This document shows positions 1 to 12,172 of a stretch of DNA of 64,000 nt, piece by piece. The notes under the pieces were generated by a model, which saw nothing but the letters and a program-made list of their open reading frames with translations, was not told the origin of the DNA and ran no database searches. Origin of the DNA: Macrostomum hystrix. Its lineage: Eukaryota; Platyhelminthes; Macrostomidae. The translations under genes and the position numbers were made by a program. Position 1 is the stretch's first letter, and each line of letters starts with the position of its first letter. The stretch lies in the NCBI GenBank assembly GCA_950097015.1, contig CATNEN010000032.1, positions 496,001 through 560,000 of the forward strand, written 5' to 3'.

Positions 1-40
1 GCGAACGGATTTAGAGTAAACTGTGGGATATTCCTGTCTG

Positions 41-396
41 AATGGGATTGGGGGAGAATGAGATTGAGGGAGAATGGGATTGAGAGAGAATGGGATTGAG
101 GAAGAATGAGATTGAGGGAGAATAGGATTGTGGGAGAATGGGATTGATGGAGAATGGGATTGAGGGAGAATGGGATTGTGGGAGAATGGGATTGTGGGAG
201 AATGGGATTGAGGGAGAATGGGATTGAGGGAGAATGGGATTGTGGGAGAATGGGATTGTGGGAGAATGGGATTGAGGGAGAATGGGATTGAGGGAGAATG
301 GGATTGAGGGAGAATGGGATTGAGGAAGAATGGGATTGTGGGAGAATGGGATTTAGGGAGAATGGGATTGAGGAAGAATCGGATTGAGGGAGAATG
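41..396. repeat. 16-bp minisatellite (AP1M1 intron 5)
   Basis: About 22 tandem copies of a 16-bp unit reading gggattgagggagaat with small variants (gattgtggg, gattgatgg). It lies downstream of the last visible AP-1 mu exon, so it should be inside the next intron of that gene. The + strand is almost all purine plus T; the transcribed (-) strand is C/T rich. No coding evidence. Confidence 0.9.
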
Positions 397-575
397 TGTT
401 CTGGAGAAAGCTGGATTCTGGAATATTAATTGGCTGAGGAATGTTTTGATTGAGGTGTTTCTTAAAAAGGAGAAACTTTGACCCGTGTTGGCCAATCATA
501 TTCGAAGGCATTGCCCACGGAGAAAATTTTCTTTAAGTGAACAATAAATAGTTAAAGCAAAATTGAAAGTTTTAC

Positions 576-3500
576 CTTGAATTTAGGCGTATCAACATCC
601 AGAGGCACCGGAATGACAATCTCCACATTGTTGGCCGTGCTGCGCTGCTTAAACTGGCTCTTTGCCTGTCACACAAATTCATCAAGGCAATGCCGTTTTG
701 GGCATTTTGGAGCCTGAGCAACCCAATCCTGAGTATATTGGAGCCTGAGCAACCCAATCCTGAGCATTTTGGAGCCTGAGCAACCCAATCCTGAGTATTT
801 TGGAGCCTGAGCAACCCAATCCTGAGTATTTTGGAGCCTGAGCAACCCAATCCTGAGCATTTTGGAGCCTGAGCAACCCAATCCTGAGTATTTTGGAGCC
901 TGAGCAACCCAATCCTGAGTATTTTGGAGCCTGAGCAACCCAATCCTGAGTATTTTGGAGCCTGAGCAACCCAATCCTGAGTATTTTGGAGCCTGAGCAA
1001 CCCAATCCTGAGTATTTTGGAGCCTGAGCAACCCAATCCTGAGTATTTTGGAGCCTGAGCAACCCAATCCTGAGTATTTTGGAGCCTGAGCAACCCAATC
1101 CTGAGTATTTTGGAGCCTGAGCAACCCAATCCTGAGTATTTTGGAGCCTGAGCAACCCAATCCTGAGTATTTTGGAGCCTGAGCAACCCAATCCTGAGTA
1201 TTTTGGAGCCTGAGCAACCCAATCCTGAGTATTTTGGAGCCTGAGCAACCCAATCCTGAGTATTTTGGAGCCTGAGCAACCCAATCCTGAGTATTTTGGA
1301 GCCTGAGCAACCCAATCCTGAGTATTTTGGAGCCTGAGCAACCCAATCCTGAGCATTTTGGAGCCTGAGCAACCCAATCCTGAGTATTTTGGAGCCTGAG
1401 CAACCCAATCCTGAGCATTTTGGAGCCTGAGCAACCCAATCCTGAGTATTTTGGAGCCTGAGCAACCCAATCCTGAGTATTTTGGAGCCTGAGCAACCCA
1501 ATCCTGAGTATTTTGGAGCCTGAGCAACCCAATCCTGAGTATTTTGGAGCCTGAGCAACCCAATCCTGAGTATTTTGGAGCCTGAGCAACCCAATCCTGA
1601 GTATTTTGGAGCCTGAGCAACCCAATCCTGAGTATTTTGGAGCCTGAGCAACCCAATCCTGAGTATTTTGGAGCCTGAGCAACCCAATCCTGAGTATTTT
1701 GGAGCCTGAGCAACCCAATCCTGAGTATTTTGGAGCCTGAGCAACCCAATCCTGAGTATTTTGGAGCCTGAGCAACCCAATCCTGAGTATTTTGGAGCCT
1801 GAGCAACCCAATCCTGAGTATTTTGGAGCCTGAGCAACCCAATCCTGAGTATTTTGGAGCCTGAGCAACCCAATCCTGAGTATTTTGGAGCCTGAGCAAC
1901 CCAATCCTGAGTATTTTGGAGCCTGAGCAACCCAATCCTGAGTATTTTGGAGCCTGAGCAACCCAATCCTGAGTATTTTGGAGCCTGAGCAACCCAATCC
2001 TGAGCATTTTGGAGCCTGAGCAACCCAATCCTGAGTATTTTGGAGCCTGAGCAACCCAATCCTGAGTATTTTGATTCTGAGCAACCCAATCGAGTATTTT
2101 GGAGCCTGAGCAACCCAATCCTGAGCATTTTGGAGCCTGAGCAACCCAATCCTGAGTATTTTGGAGCCCGAGCAACCCAATCCTGAGTATTTTGGAGCCT
2201 GAGCAACCCAGTATCTCTGACTCATGACTCACCTTGACCATGTACTCGACCCGGCTGTGAGCATGCCGTTCAACCATAGACTCAACCCAGATTAGCGGCT
2301 TTACCTGGCAAGGTGAGAACATTTTTTGTGAACTAAAAAAATTATAATAAACAGTTTTTACATAGAACAGATAAGCAAGTAGTGCGCTGACGGGTGACAA
2401 AATGGACGGACTATAATGTCATTCTTGTGTATATCTTGTACTAATAAGACTACTTAATAAATCAGCTACAGTATAGGTGAGTGAGGTAATGCACTTTTCT
2501 ACTAAAATTAAAGGCGACCATAGTAACAACACAAACTATACTTAGTGATGAAAGGAAGACATACAAGTATTAAAGATAAAGATATAGTACTCGTAGAAAT
2601 GCGAACTTAAAGTCAGTAGAAAGGCCATTTCAAATATTTCAAAATATTTCAAAAAGGTCATTGTCCTTGTTTCTGTATCTCCCGAAATATTCACTAATCA
2701 CCATAAAAATCCAAAACAATGGCAAAAATGTTCCACTGTATCCAATAAAACAACTTCCAAATCACAAAACATCGGCATCGTCAAGATATTCAACGATTCT
2801 CGTCGGGTGTCTGGCGGCAAAAACTACCAATATAGGCATAGTTTTTCTGCTTACAAAATCGAGGGGCGGATAGCTCAGTCAGTAAGGTGTCGGACTCTGG
2901 ATCAGATGGTCCTAGGTTCGACTCCCGACCTAGTCTAGAACTATTCGTGCGGCCTTTGGCAAGCTGCTTTGCCCTGATGTGCACACAGTCTACTCAGCTG
3001 CAAATGAGTACCGACTGATGTGCACACAGTCTACTCAGCTGCAAATGAGTACTGACTGATGTGCACACAGTCTACTCAGCTGCAAATGAGTACCACAGAT
3101 AATATATAACAGTTATATATTATATGTGATGAGTACCGACATTTCGTCGGGTAATAATAATTCCGGCTTGCGTGGAATAAAGCAGTTCTGTGCGGCAATT
3201 CAGTGGGGTTCGGATGCTGCCGATATGTTTGGAAAAAATAAATTCCATTCCATAAATTCCACGCGGCTGTCAACCGGTGTCCGAGAGAGCCGGGGAGTAC
3301 ATTAGGTGTGCAGTCCCCACCTGCTAGTGTGCTTGACACACAACACCTGCACTGGCCCTTGGGTCTAGTGTCATTATTATTATATTATTAATATTTACAA
3401 AATTTCCAGTAGGCTATTATTGCTGATTATATTGTATTGATTCTTGTTAATTTTTATATTATCGAACCAATGTGGATTCACCATAAAGGTTTATTCAGAG

Positions 3501-6500
3501 CATTGTTAGCTGTCCTTGTCACCAGGGTCTTCGACAAGAATCGCTGAATAACTCGACGATGCTGACGTCGGATGGCTTAAAAAGCTAAAAAGAGACTTTA
3601 GTTAATTGATGGTGGACTTTCACGAAAATCGGTCATTTGGTTTGGGAGCTGTAGTGAAGTGGGCAGCGGGTCTTTCTGCTGTTAGATCTTTGCGTAACAT
3701 ACCAGATAAATTATCGCTGCGTAAAAATAATACGCTATTTAACAAAAGACTGAAAAAATAATAGAGTTGCCACGTGCACCTTCAAGATGCACCTTCTTTG
3801 CCAGTTAGACGGTCATTCTATCCCTCATAGTATACCATACCTAAGCTAGCGAAAATAGATCCTACTGAGAAAAGACTTAGCTAACAAAAAGAAACAATGC
3901 AAAGCAATAAATAATAACAAAACATGTGAATACATTAGAGCTCATGGCCAACTTACAGCATTGCCGTGAAATACATGATGCGAGCCCTGCACCAAAATTA
4001 GATTGGATCCATTTGTTTGGGGATGGGAATTGGGATTAGGGATTTACGATAAATTGCCATTTTCATTTTATGATAAAACAGGGAATGCACGTAGCCTCAA
4101 AATATGAAGAACCTTAACCGTAACAACAAAAATGAATCCAAAATAGCACCCTTGAATCACCAGTTGCAGCTAGTGCTATCAGAACACTACACACTGTGTA
4201 TATAGCTAATTCAAATTCGCATTTTGCAGAAATGTAACATTTACTTTAATTAATGCTAGCTTAATTGGATAAAAATGCTGAATGGATAGTTTCAATTCAA
4301 GGGCATTAATTTTTAAGACTTCAGAGACTTCAGGGATTCAGAGACTTCAGGGATTCAGAGACTTCAGGGATTCAGAGACTTCAGGGATTCAGAGACTTGA
4401 GGGATTCAGAGACTTCAAGGATTCAGAGACTTCAGGGATTCAAAGACTTCAGGGATTCAGAGACTTCAGGCATTCAGAGACTTCAGGGATTCAGAGACTT
4501 GAGGGATTCAGAGACTTCAGGGATTCAAAGACTTCAGGGGTTCAGAGACTTCAGGCATTCAGAGACTTTAGGGATTCAGAGACTTCAGGCATTCAGAGAC
4601 TTCAGGCATTCAGAGACTTCAGGGATTCAGAGACTTCAGGGATTCAGAGACTTCAGGGATTCAGAGACTTGAGGGATTCAGAGACTTCAGGGATTCAGAG
4701 ACTTCAGGGATTCGGAGACTTCAGGGATTCAGAGACTTCAGGCATTCAGAGACTTCAGGGATTCAGAGACTTCAGGCATTCAGAGACTTCAGGGATTCAG
4801 AGACTTCAGGGATTCAGAGACTTCAGGGATTCGGAGACTTCAGGGATTCAGAGACTTCAGGCATTCAGAGACTTCAGGGATTCAGAGACTTCAGGCATTC
4901 AGAGACTTCAGGGATTCAGAGACTTCAGGCATTCAGAGACTTCAGGGATTCAGAGACTTCAGGCATTCAGAGACTTCAGGGATTCAGAGACTTCAGGGAT
5001 TCAGAGACTTCAGGGATTCAGAGACTTCAGGGATTCAGAGACTTGAGGGATTCAGAGACTTCAGGGATTCAGAGACTTCAGGGGTTCAGAGACTTCAGGC
5101 ATTCAGAGACTTTAGGGATTCAGAGACTTCAGTCATTCAGAGACTTCAGGCATTCAGAGACTTCAGGGATTCAGAGACTTCAGGGATTCAGAGGCTTCAG
5201 GGATTCAGAGACTTCAGGGATTCAGAGACTTCAGGCATTCAGAGACTTCAGGCATTCAGAGACTTCAGGGATTCAGAGACTTCAGGGATTCAGAGACTTC
5301 AGGGATTCAGAGACTTGAGGGATTCAGAGACTTCAGGGATTCAGAGACTTCAGGGATTCAGAGACTTCAGGGATTCAGAGACTTGAGGGATTCAGAGACT
5401 TCAGGGATTCAGAGACTTCAGGGGTTCAGAGACTTCAGGCATTCAGAGACTTTAGGGATTCAGAGACTTCAGTCATTCAGAGACTTCAGGCATTCAGAGA
5501 CTTCAGGGATTCAGAGACTTCAGGGATTCAGAGGCTTCAGGGATTCAGAGACTTCAGGGATTCAGAGACTTCAGGCATTCAGAGACTTCAGGCATTCAGA
5601 GACTTCAGGGATTCAGAGACTTCAGGGATTCAGAGACTTCAGGGATTCAGAGACTTGAGGGATTCAGAGACTTCAGGGATTCAGAGACTTCAGGGATTCA
5701 GAGACTTCAGGGATTCAGAGACTTGAGGGATTCAGAGACTTCAGGGATTCAGAGACTTCAGGGATTCGGAGACTTCAGGGATTCAGAGACTTCAGGCATT
5801 CAGAGACTTCAGGGATTCAGAGACTTCAGGCATTCAGAGACTTCAGGGATTCAGAGACTTCAGGGATTCGGAGACTTCAGGGATTCAGAGACTTCAGGCA
5901 TTCAGAGACTTCAGGGATTCAGAGACTTCAGGGATTCAGAGACTTCAGGGATTCAGAGACTTCAGGGATTCAGAGACTTGAGGGATTCAGAGACTTCAGG
6001 GATTCAGAGACTTCAGGGGTTCAGAGACTTCAGGCATTCAGAGACTTTAGGGATTCAGAGACTTCAGTCATTCAGAGACTTCAGGCATTCAGAGACTTCA
6101 GGGATTCAGAGACTTCAGGGATTCAGAGGCTTCAGGGATTCAGAGACTTCAGGGATTCAGAGACTTCAGGCATTCAGAGACTTCAGGGATTCAAAGACTT
6201 CAGGGATTCAGAGACTTCAGGGATTCAGAGACTTCAGGGATTCAGAGACTTCAAAGATTTTTCGAGACTTCAAGGCCCCTGAAACTTTAGGGTTTGGGAG
6301 ACTTCAGGGACACTGAAGCATAAGAGACTAGGATTAAGATAAGGAGATTAGGATTAGGAGACTTCGGGGAGTTGTAGACTTCAGGGACACTGAGGCTTCA
6401 GGGATCGAATGCAGGCAAAGTGCCGCAAGCAAGCGGTTTCTCACGTGAGTATTCAGCCGGTAGGACATAAGCTCGAATTCTCCGTCGGGCGGAATAAACG

Positions 6501-8223
6501 AAATAGTTCTATCGGATTCGAATCTGGACAGCCGGACGCACTGATGAAACTTGACATCCTCTAGCTCCACAGACTTGTTGCGACCTCCTGTGCATTGGAT
6601 GGTTCCACTATTAGCAATGAGATATAAGTAATAAAGAAATGGGCGAGTTCCACGTGCAGTGAGAATTGAAAAGGTTACTTTTTCATGTAGCTACGCGTCG
6701 TAACTCTAAGCCCAGGTCTCGTGTGTAAGTGTTTGTGGCTGTTCAGAGCAGCCAAGAGCACTTGGTTGGAATGACTTAAAAAATGCTTAGGCGGTGAAAA
6801 TGAGCCCGCCAGTTTTCGCATGCGCAACTCATTTTCTGCGCAACTCATTGCCTGCCAGTGATTTTAACAAAAAATGTCAGATTTCGCTTTAACTGCCCCA
6901 AAAATTTCGACCCAAAAAGTAAAAAATGAAATTGAACACGACGTAAAATTGAAGCTTATAAACAAATCCGAAAGTTGCCACCAGAAAAATTAAAATGTAA
7001 AAGAACCAACCAGAAACTCAAAGAACCAACGCGAAACTCAAAGAACCAACGCGAAACTCAAAGAACCAACGCGAAACTCAAAGAACCAACGCGAAACTCA
7101 AAGAACCAACCCGAAACTCAAAGAACCAACCCGAAACTCCAAGAACCAACCCGAAACTCCAAGAACCAACCTGAAACTCGATGACTCCAAAATTGAAAAT
7201 AGAAAAAAACTCACTTCCCGTGGACTCGAATAGCACCTTGTCGTTGAGGCCTAGCTGCAGCTCTGGCATACCGGTCAGGTAGGTGCGCATTGTTATGTTG
7301 CCGATAATTTCGCTGCGTAGCACATTGCCAGTTGCGCTAACCAGCAGGCTGACATTTTCGATGACGTCTAGAAAGACTTCATTTTTGCGATACTTGATAC
7401 CGTCTGGTCTCCAGGACACCTGTGGGAACATGTCAGTCAAAGCGGTAGGGACAATGAAGCGAATTACATACGCTGAATTTTACAAGATGTTGAATGCCGG
7501 ACTACATCAAAGAACCTTGGCAAGGATCTATGGTGTTGCGGCAACATCAAAAGACTGATGCAGTGGGTGGCGGCTACGTCAGAGCCAAAAGACTTGTTAA
7601 TTAGTGGTGATAATATCAGAAGACTTGAACTTCGGAGTGAGTGGCGGTAAAAAAATGACTTTGGAATAGATAGGTGGTAAAATCAAAGGACTGGCTATAG
7701 CACAGGTCGGACCAGATCGAAGAGATGAAGTTTTATCGCTTCAAGCGAGCACACAAACCTGATTAGTGATAGCTGGTGGCAGCTTGGGTGTGACTTCCAG
7801 CCGGTGACACTCCTGTGTGATGAACTCTTGCAGGATGCGAGTGTCCGTGGTCTGCGGAAATCCGAAGTCCATCACCTCGTCAAGCAGTTCGTAGATGATG
7901 ACAAAATTGTCTCGAATGCTCTCCTCCTCCAGGTCTTTAAAGTACTCGACAAATATTGATGCTACCTTGTGAAGGAAAGTGAATACTAAGCTGGCGTTTG
8001 CATTCTTCTTGGTGGTAGCCACAATGTACACATTGCTGTGCTTGATGTACAGAAAGTAGGCCTCGTCACAGGGCAGGATGGGCTGCAGAGAGCCCTCTTC
8101 TTCGCGCTCCATCAGCAGTGGCATGAATTTCTCAATTACAGACATTGGAACATCGCCGCGATAGTTACGACTAATCAGAACCTTGCCCTTAATATCAAGG
8201 ATGTATATTGCTGAGGCAGACAT
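576..8223 (-). CDS. AP1M1: AP-1 complex subunit mu (clathrin adaptor), 3' end outside window
   Basis: Medium chain of the AP-1 clathrin adaptor, which sorts cargo between trans-Golgi and endosomes. Five exons on the minus strand: 8223-7759, 7419-7215, 6587-6445, 2304-2233 and 665-576, all with GT-AG borders and agreeing phases, giving 325 residues. The start [20 protein letters not shown] and the longin-like N-terminal domain (about residues 1-140) match the family, as do the linker and the start of the mu-homology domain ([59 protein letters not shown]). Family members are about 423 residues, so roughly the last 100 residues lie beyond base 1. Introns 2, 3, 4 and 5 each contain a different minisatellite. 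AP-1 rather than AP-2 mu is chosen from the N-terminus and the VKPLIWVES segment. Identity is secure; exon ends were read by eye. Confidence 0.95.
709..2211. repeat. 31-bp minisatellite filling AP1M1 intron 4
   Basis: About 48 copies of a 31-bp unit (gagcctgagcaacccaatcc followed by tgagtattttg), highly homogeneous, with gagcatttt and a few other single-base variants. It occupies nearly all of the intron between the exons ending at 2233 and starting at 665. Since 31 is not a multiple of three and the unit has no stop in any minus-strand frame, all three minus frames stay open for about 500 codons; these are not genes. Confidence 0.95.
2866..3395 (+). mobile_element. tRNA-derived SINE, composite, with internal 41-bp triplication
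   Basis: The head (about 2868-2940) resembles a tRNA: an A-box-like tagctcagtcagtaagg followed about 40 nt later by a perfect B box, ggttcgactcc. The acceptor stem is not complete, so it is not an intact tRNA gene. The body contains three 41-bp copies beginning gatgtgcacacagtctactc (2976, 3017, 3058). It ends with gggtctagtgtcattattat and an (ATT)n tail; the same gggtctagtgtca end occurs in the SINE copy near 54200. It lies in AP1M1 intron 3, opposite to the gene. Confidence 0.7.
4317..6252. repeat. 17-bp minisatellite with higher-order structure (AP1M1 intron 3)
   Basis: About 114 copies of the 17-bp unit gggattcagagacttca with recurrent variants (ggcattc, gggattcgg, tgaggg, tttaggg). Variant order repeats: the segment around 5043-5318 recurs at 5383-5658, an offset of 340 bp or exactly 20 units, and part of it again 595 bp (35 units) further. 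The long + strand frames through it come from a unit without stops and are not genes. Confidence 0.95.
7005..7178. repeat. 20-bp minisatellite (AP1M1 intron 2)
   Basis: Nine or so copies of the 20-bp unit gaaactcaaagaaccaacgc, changing to ccaaccc/cctgaaact at the right end. It ends about 35 bp from the exon that terminates at 7215. Confidence 0.9.
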
Positions 8224-10416
8224 TGTTCAAGGCAACGAAAGTTGAACAATTTCAGGCGCTCTGCGATGGAAATGAAACATTTTAATGTTGCAAGGCTCTA
8301 AAGAGCTACATATTTTTATCCTTCTTAAATTTAGACAAAGATGATTCTGTACTGGCTACTTAGTCAACTAAAATGAATTTTCAATAATTGTTTGGATTAA
8401 CCTTTGTGATTCTTGCTGCATAAGAATGCTATACATGTTTAGTTCCAAGTAGTTTTATTTAGGACTATAAAAATATTTTCATATCTAAATATACCATACA
8501 TGAGAAGGTTTTTTAAGACAATATAAATGTAATGGTATGGAAAGTTAACACTAAGTAAGTTGCTTAGGTCTTCTGTAATGATACATTCCATCTTTCTTTC
8601 GATTGCATTGCATTAGGAATTTAATATTTTATCATATACTAGCTGACTTATATAAAAACAAATGTCTGTCATATTATCAAAATATTTCAACACTTCTCGA
8701 TCTCGTCTCCGAAAATACGAAAAACTTAGATACTCTAAAAAGCGAGGAAATAAAGCGAGGAACTACTTTGATATTTTAAATAAGCTAGGCATAATCAAAT
8801 TCAAAATTATTTTACCATAATGGCCTGTAATATTTGTACTGTACTGATGGATTTATTTTTTATATAACATAGAAAATGTATTTAAAAACGAAATGAACCA
8901 GGAAGTGAGATTAAATGTCTTTCGGGGAACCCATACATAATTTCCTTTGAAATTATATAGAAAAAAAATCATTTTTAGAAAGTTAGACTTTTGTATTTCT
9001 GTAATTATCACATGCGTTCATAAAAACAAAATATTATAAATTTAGCTGAGTATTACTGAAACTATGTATCAATTACATTCATTTCGTTCTACAGAAACTC
9101 AGTCATTCTATCATGATGCTAAAATTATTTTCTGTTAGATATTAGTTTTTTTAGAATTGCATCATGACACCTTGGTTCCTGCAAGTTCAATGCGAGCTAC
9201 AACTTTTGTGTGCTAGCAATTAAATAAGAACTAAATAAATCTGTGAAATTTTAAATATACACCTTTGTTGCCGTTTATAAGATTTAGAAAATCTAGACCC
9301 TATGGAGAGTCTATGGAGGTTGCGAATTTGCTATATTTATTGGCCAATTTGCATCTATTGCATGTATGTAGGCCTATTTCTGAGCATGGGTTTTCCAAAG
9401 AGCATTAGCAGTAATCAAATGCTGTAAGTTTACAGCAATTGTTTTTTGTCTCGCTTTTTCTCTCTTGAAAAATTCTTAGTATTTGTCGCTGAATTTTTAA
9501 AAGAACTAAACTGTAACACTTCTAATTATTGTATTTGAACTTTGCTTGAGCACAAGGCTCCACAATGTTGCTTTTCTTTTGCTGAACTTTGCTACATTTA
9601 CACTATTTTATTCAAAATGGCAGACAAATTTAAGCAAAGTTTTAGGTATAGGTAATATAATGTAGTATAATATAGCAAATGTTTATTAATTTTAACAAAG
9701 TAGTGATTATAACAAATTGTCATTTTATCATTTTCCATTGATCTTCCATAGGAATAGCCTTGACTTGGCTATCCAGGTGAAATTCTGCAGCACCCTTGCA
9801 GTCTTCGCTACTTAGTTAATGGCATCAATAAGTTGGTGGTCAAACTGAGAAATTTATGGCACCATTTTTGAAAACAGACAGTGAACTAGGCTTTAGGCAC
9901 CCTAGTCCTGTTATGAATGTCCAATTATTTTCTATGGTAATGACAGCTCTGGGCTGCAGCTATTGGTGCTTTAGGCTTAGGCCTATAAAAAGTTGTCATA
10001 CCTGATTTTACTGCTAAATTACCATTTGGACTTTCAAAAGTAATAGTACTCCCAAAAGTGTAGTCACATTCAAATCACATTGCCTTCAAGTGAAGTAATG
10101 TGAGGTAGCAACCAATCAGAGAGACAGACAGATGGAACAATATACAATAGATAATAATTAACATGAAGACAATTAGCTATATGAATGATTGACAGATAAA
10201 GCTTGTCATCTGTATTTATGTATCCATTCCTAAAAAATTAGGCTACTTGTATTTAATAGAATGTGCTAAAGTTTATTCAAGTATTTAAAAACCTTACATT
10301 CAAAATGATTCTGTATGATAAGCAGTATAGTTGTACTCCGGTACAATAAGTCATGAAAATTTTGTGATGTCCTAATAGTATCAAAATGCTTTTAATTATT
10401 CTAACATTATCTGCAG
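8224..10416. other. AT-rich intergenic DNA between AP1M1 and OXA1L
   Basis: Head-to-head intergenic region of about 2.2 kb. It should hold the AP1M1 promoter and 5' UTR and the unlocated first exon of the OXA1L-like gene. I see no long frame, no clear TATA box and no tandem array. Long T/A runs throughout. Confidence 0.6.
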
Positions 10417-11562
10417 CAATCTCGACTGATTGTCACTTCCTGCCGTTTGACGGCACTGCTAGCTGGGTGTGGCCGCAGCAGCTTATTGCTTCATAAGTCT
10501 CACAATAGCTCACTATCACTGACCACTGGGCCCGCCATCACTGTGCCAGCTTCGGCATCCACTGTGCTGTCTGAGACGCCGAGCGGGGTCTACCTGACTG
10601 CGCCAGAGGGCCTAGTGAACGCCAAGATCTCTGCAGGCATTGATCCTAGCCTGGCTGAGCTGGGCATGGCAACCAGTTCTTGGCCGCCAGACTTGGTCCA
10701 GCGCGCCTTGGAGTGGCTACACTGCTCAGCTGAGCTGCCCTGGTGGGCCGGCATCACCGCCTTTGTTGTCACGGCTCGCATTCTGCTGTTCCCAGTGATG
10801 GTGGCGCACAGGCGGAACTGCAACCTGTACATGAACTCTTTGAAGACCCAGCAGGCTCAGACTGCAACTCTGCTGGCCGCGGTGAAAGCCGGCAGACAGG
10901 AGGAAGCCGAATGGCTGCAGGAGCAGCTCAGGCTGCAGATGAAGAACCAGACTTTACCGATGCTTAAGCGAGTCATGATCCCACCCATATTCGCCTTCTT
11001 GCCGGTGTTTGGCAGCACATTCTATGGCCTAAACCGATTGTCGTCAAGCGGGCTACCCAGCCTGGAGACCGGCGGAGCCCTGTGGTTTGCCGACCTTAGC
11101 CTGCCAGATCCCTACCTGGGTCTGCCAGTCCTGAGCATAGCAACCACCTACGCCATGCTGCTCACTGGCGCAGAGATGCCCCAGCTGAACAAACTGCCCG
11201 GCTCCAAGTTTACCCTGGCGCTGCTGTTCGGCGCGCCCCTGATCGCGCTGCCCCTGGCCATGCACTTCAGCGCCGCTGTTGTGTACTTCTGGTCCCTAAA
11301 CAATATTCTATCGCTGGCGCAGGGCACATTGTTGAAGCGGCCGGCGGTCGCCAAGGCGTTGAACATACCGGAGGTGAAGATTGGTGCCGAGTTTGCTAAA
11401 GCGCAGAATTCCGCAGCCGATTTTCGTGAAATTTTCGACGCTAAGCGGAACGTTGAAATGCCGCGCGTTATTGAAGAACAAATGCGCAAGCTGCGGGAGA
11501 TGCAGCAGCAACAGCAGCAGCAGTCTGATCGTAATCGCGCTCGCGAGGCTGGGAAAGGCTAA
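10417..11562 (+). CDS. OXA1L: mitochondrial inner membrane insertase, Oxa1/YidC family (5' exon not located)
   Basis: Oxa1 inserts proteins into the mitochondrial inner membrane from the matrix side. The visible exon follows an acceptor (tctgcag, ending 10416) and runs open to the stop at 11562, about 380 residues. There is no ATG before the conserved part, so a short upstream exon must carry the start and part of the presequence. Family features: WWAGITAFVVTARILLFPVM (first TM), the charged loop with NLYMNSLKTQQAQTATL, the LKRVMIPPIFAFLPVFGSTF hairpin, then three further hydrophobic segments (GLPVLSIATTYAMLL, FTLALLFGAPLIALPLAMHF, VVYFWSLNNILSLAQ). The C-terminus is hydrophilic and ends in a Gln run (MQQQQQQQS) encoded mainly by CAG, with basic residues as in the ribosome-binding tail of Oxa1. 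The neighbour at 12173 also looks mitochondrial. Confidence 0.85.
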   Translation, partial: QSRLIVTSCRLTALLAGCGRSSLLLHKSHNSSLSLTTGPAITVPASASTVLSETPSGVYLTAPEGLVNAKISAGIDPSLAELGMATSSWPPDLVQRALEWLHCSAELPWWAGITAFVVTARILLFPVMVAHRRNCNLYMNSLKTQQAQTATLLAAVKAGRQEEAEWLQEQLRLQMKNQTLPMLKRVMIPPIFAFLPVFGSTFYGLNRLSSSGLPSLETGGALWFADLSLPDPYLGLPVLSIATTYAMLLTGAEMPQLNKLPGSKFTLALLFGAPLIALPLAMHFSAAVVYFWSLNNILSLAQGTLLKRPAVAKALNIPEVKIGAEFAKAQNSAADFREIFDAKRNVEMPRVIEEQMRKLREMQQQQQQQSDRNRAREAGKG

Positions 11563-11807
11563 ATGCTATTTTTTGAGCCAAGCTGAAAGTTTTATCGTTC
11601 TCTAGTTGATTGAGTTAAATTGAGCCGCTCACTATGATTCTATATTGAATTTAGACAGTCTGAATTCGATTGCATTTCCAACTCTACGGTCTGCAGTGCA
11701 CTTTTATTTCTAGTTTGTTATATATTTTAACAAAAGAAATTAGGACAAAAATTTTGGTTGTTTACCAAAACAAATAATTACCCTTTGTATCTTGTGCAGC
11801 CTAAGAA

Positions 11808-11813
11808 AATAAA
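11808..11813 (+). terminator. polyadenylation signal AATAAA for OXA1L-like gene
   Basis: AATAAA 246 bp after the stop codon at 11562, the first canonical signal downstream. Confidence 0.5.
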
Positions 11814-12172
11814 TTATAAAGATAAAATGCGCAACTGTGTTTTGTTAGAATTATTTCCCAATTTTTTTTGTTAAAGTTTATTTTTTTCTTTTTAACATTA
11901 GTAAACCATTTTCGTTTGATGTTGATTTACTTTTAGTCAGTGAAAAATCTAGAGGTGTGGTGGACCGCCAGTCCATGGACTGAACAGTTTTTCGCAACAT
12001 TAGGATGCGTCGAAATTGCTGGCGGCTGTACCACTGGCTTAACGCATTCATCAGTCAGTGTATCTGTGTTCGATTTTTCCGCGGTACAAAAATATAATAA
12101 ACACGTTACTTGCTACTTTCAGCAGTATGGCCGATTCTTTAGAAGAATAGTTTCAATATTTTTAAAGAAGTC

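Noticed and set aside
572-2400. Three minus-strand frames of 518-572 codons
   Set aside because: All run through the 31-bp intronic array of AP1M1 and repeat the same peptide in three frames; the flanking real exons are in GC-rich, family-like sequence.
2868-2940. Intact tRNA gene
   Set aside because: Both pol III boxes are present, but the acceptor stem does not pair and the element continues into SINE sequence.
4282-6316. Plus-strand frames of 91-254 codons with a [10 protein letters not shown]-type repeat
   Set aside because: By-products of the 17-bp array inside AP1M1 intron 3, on the strand opposite the gene.
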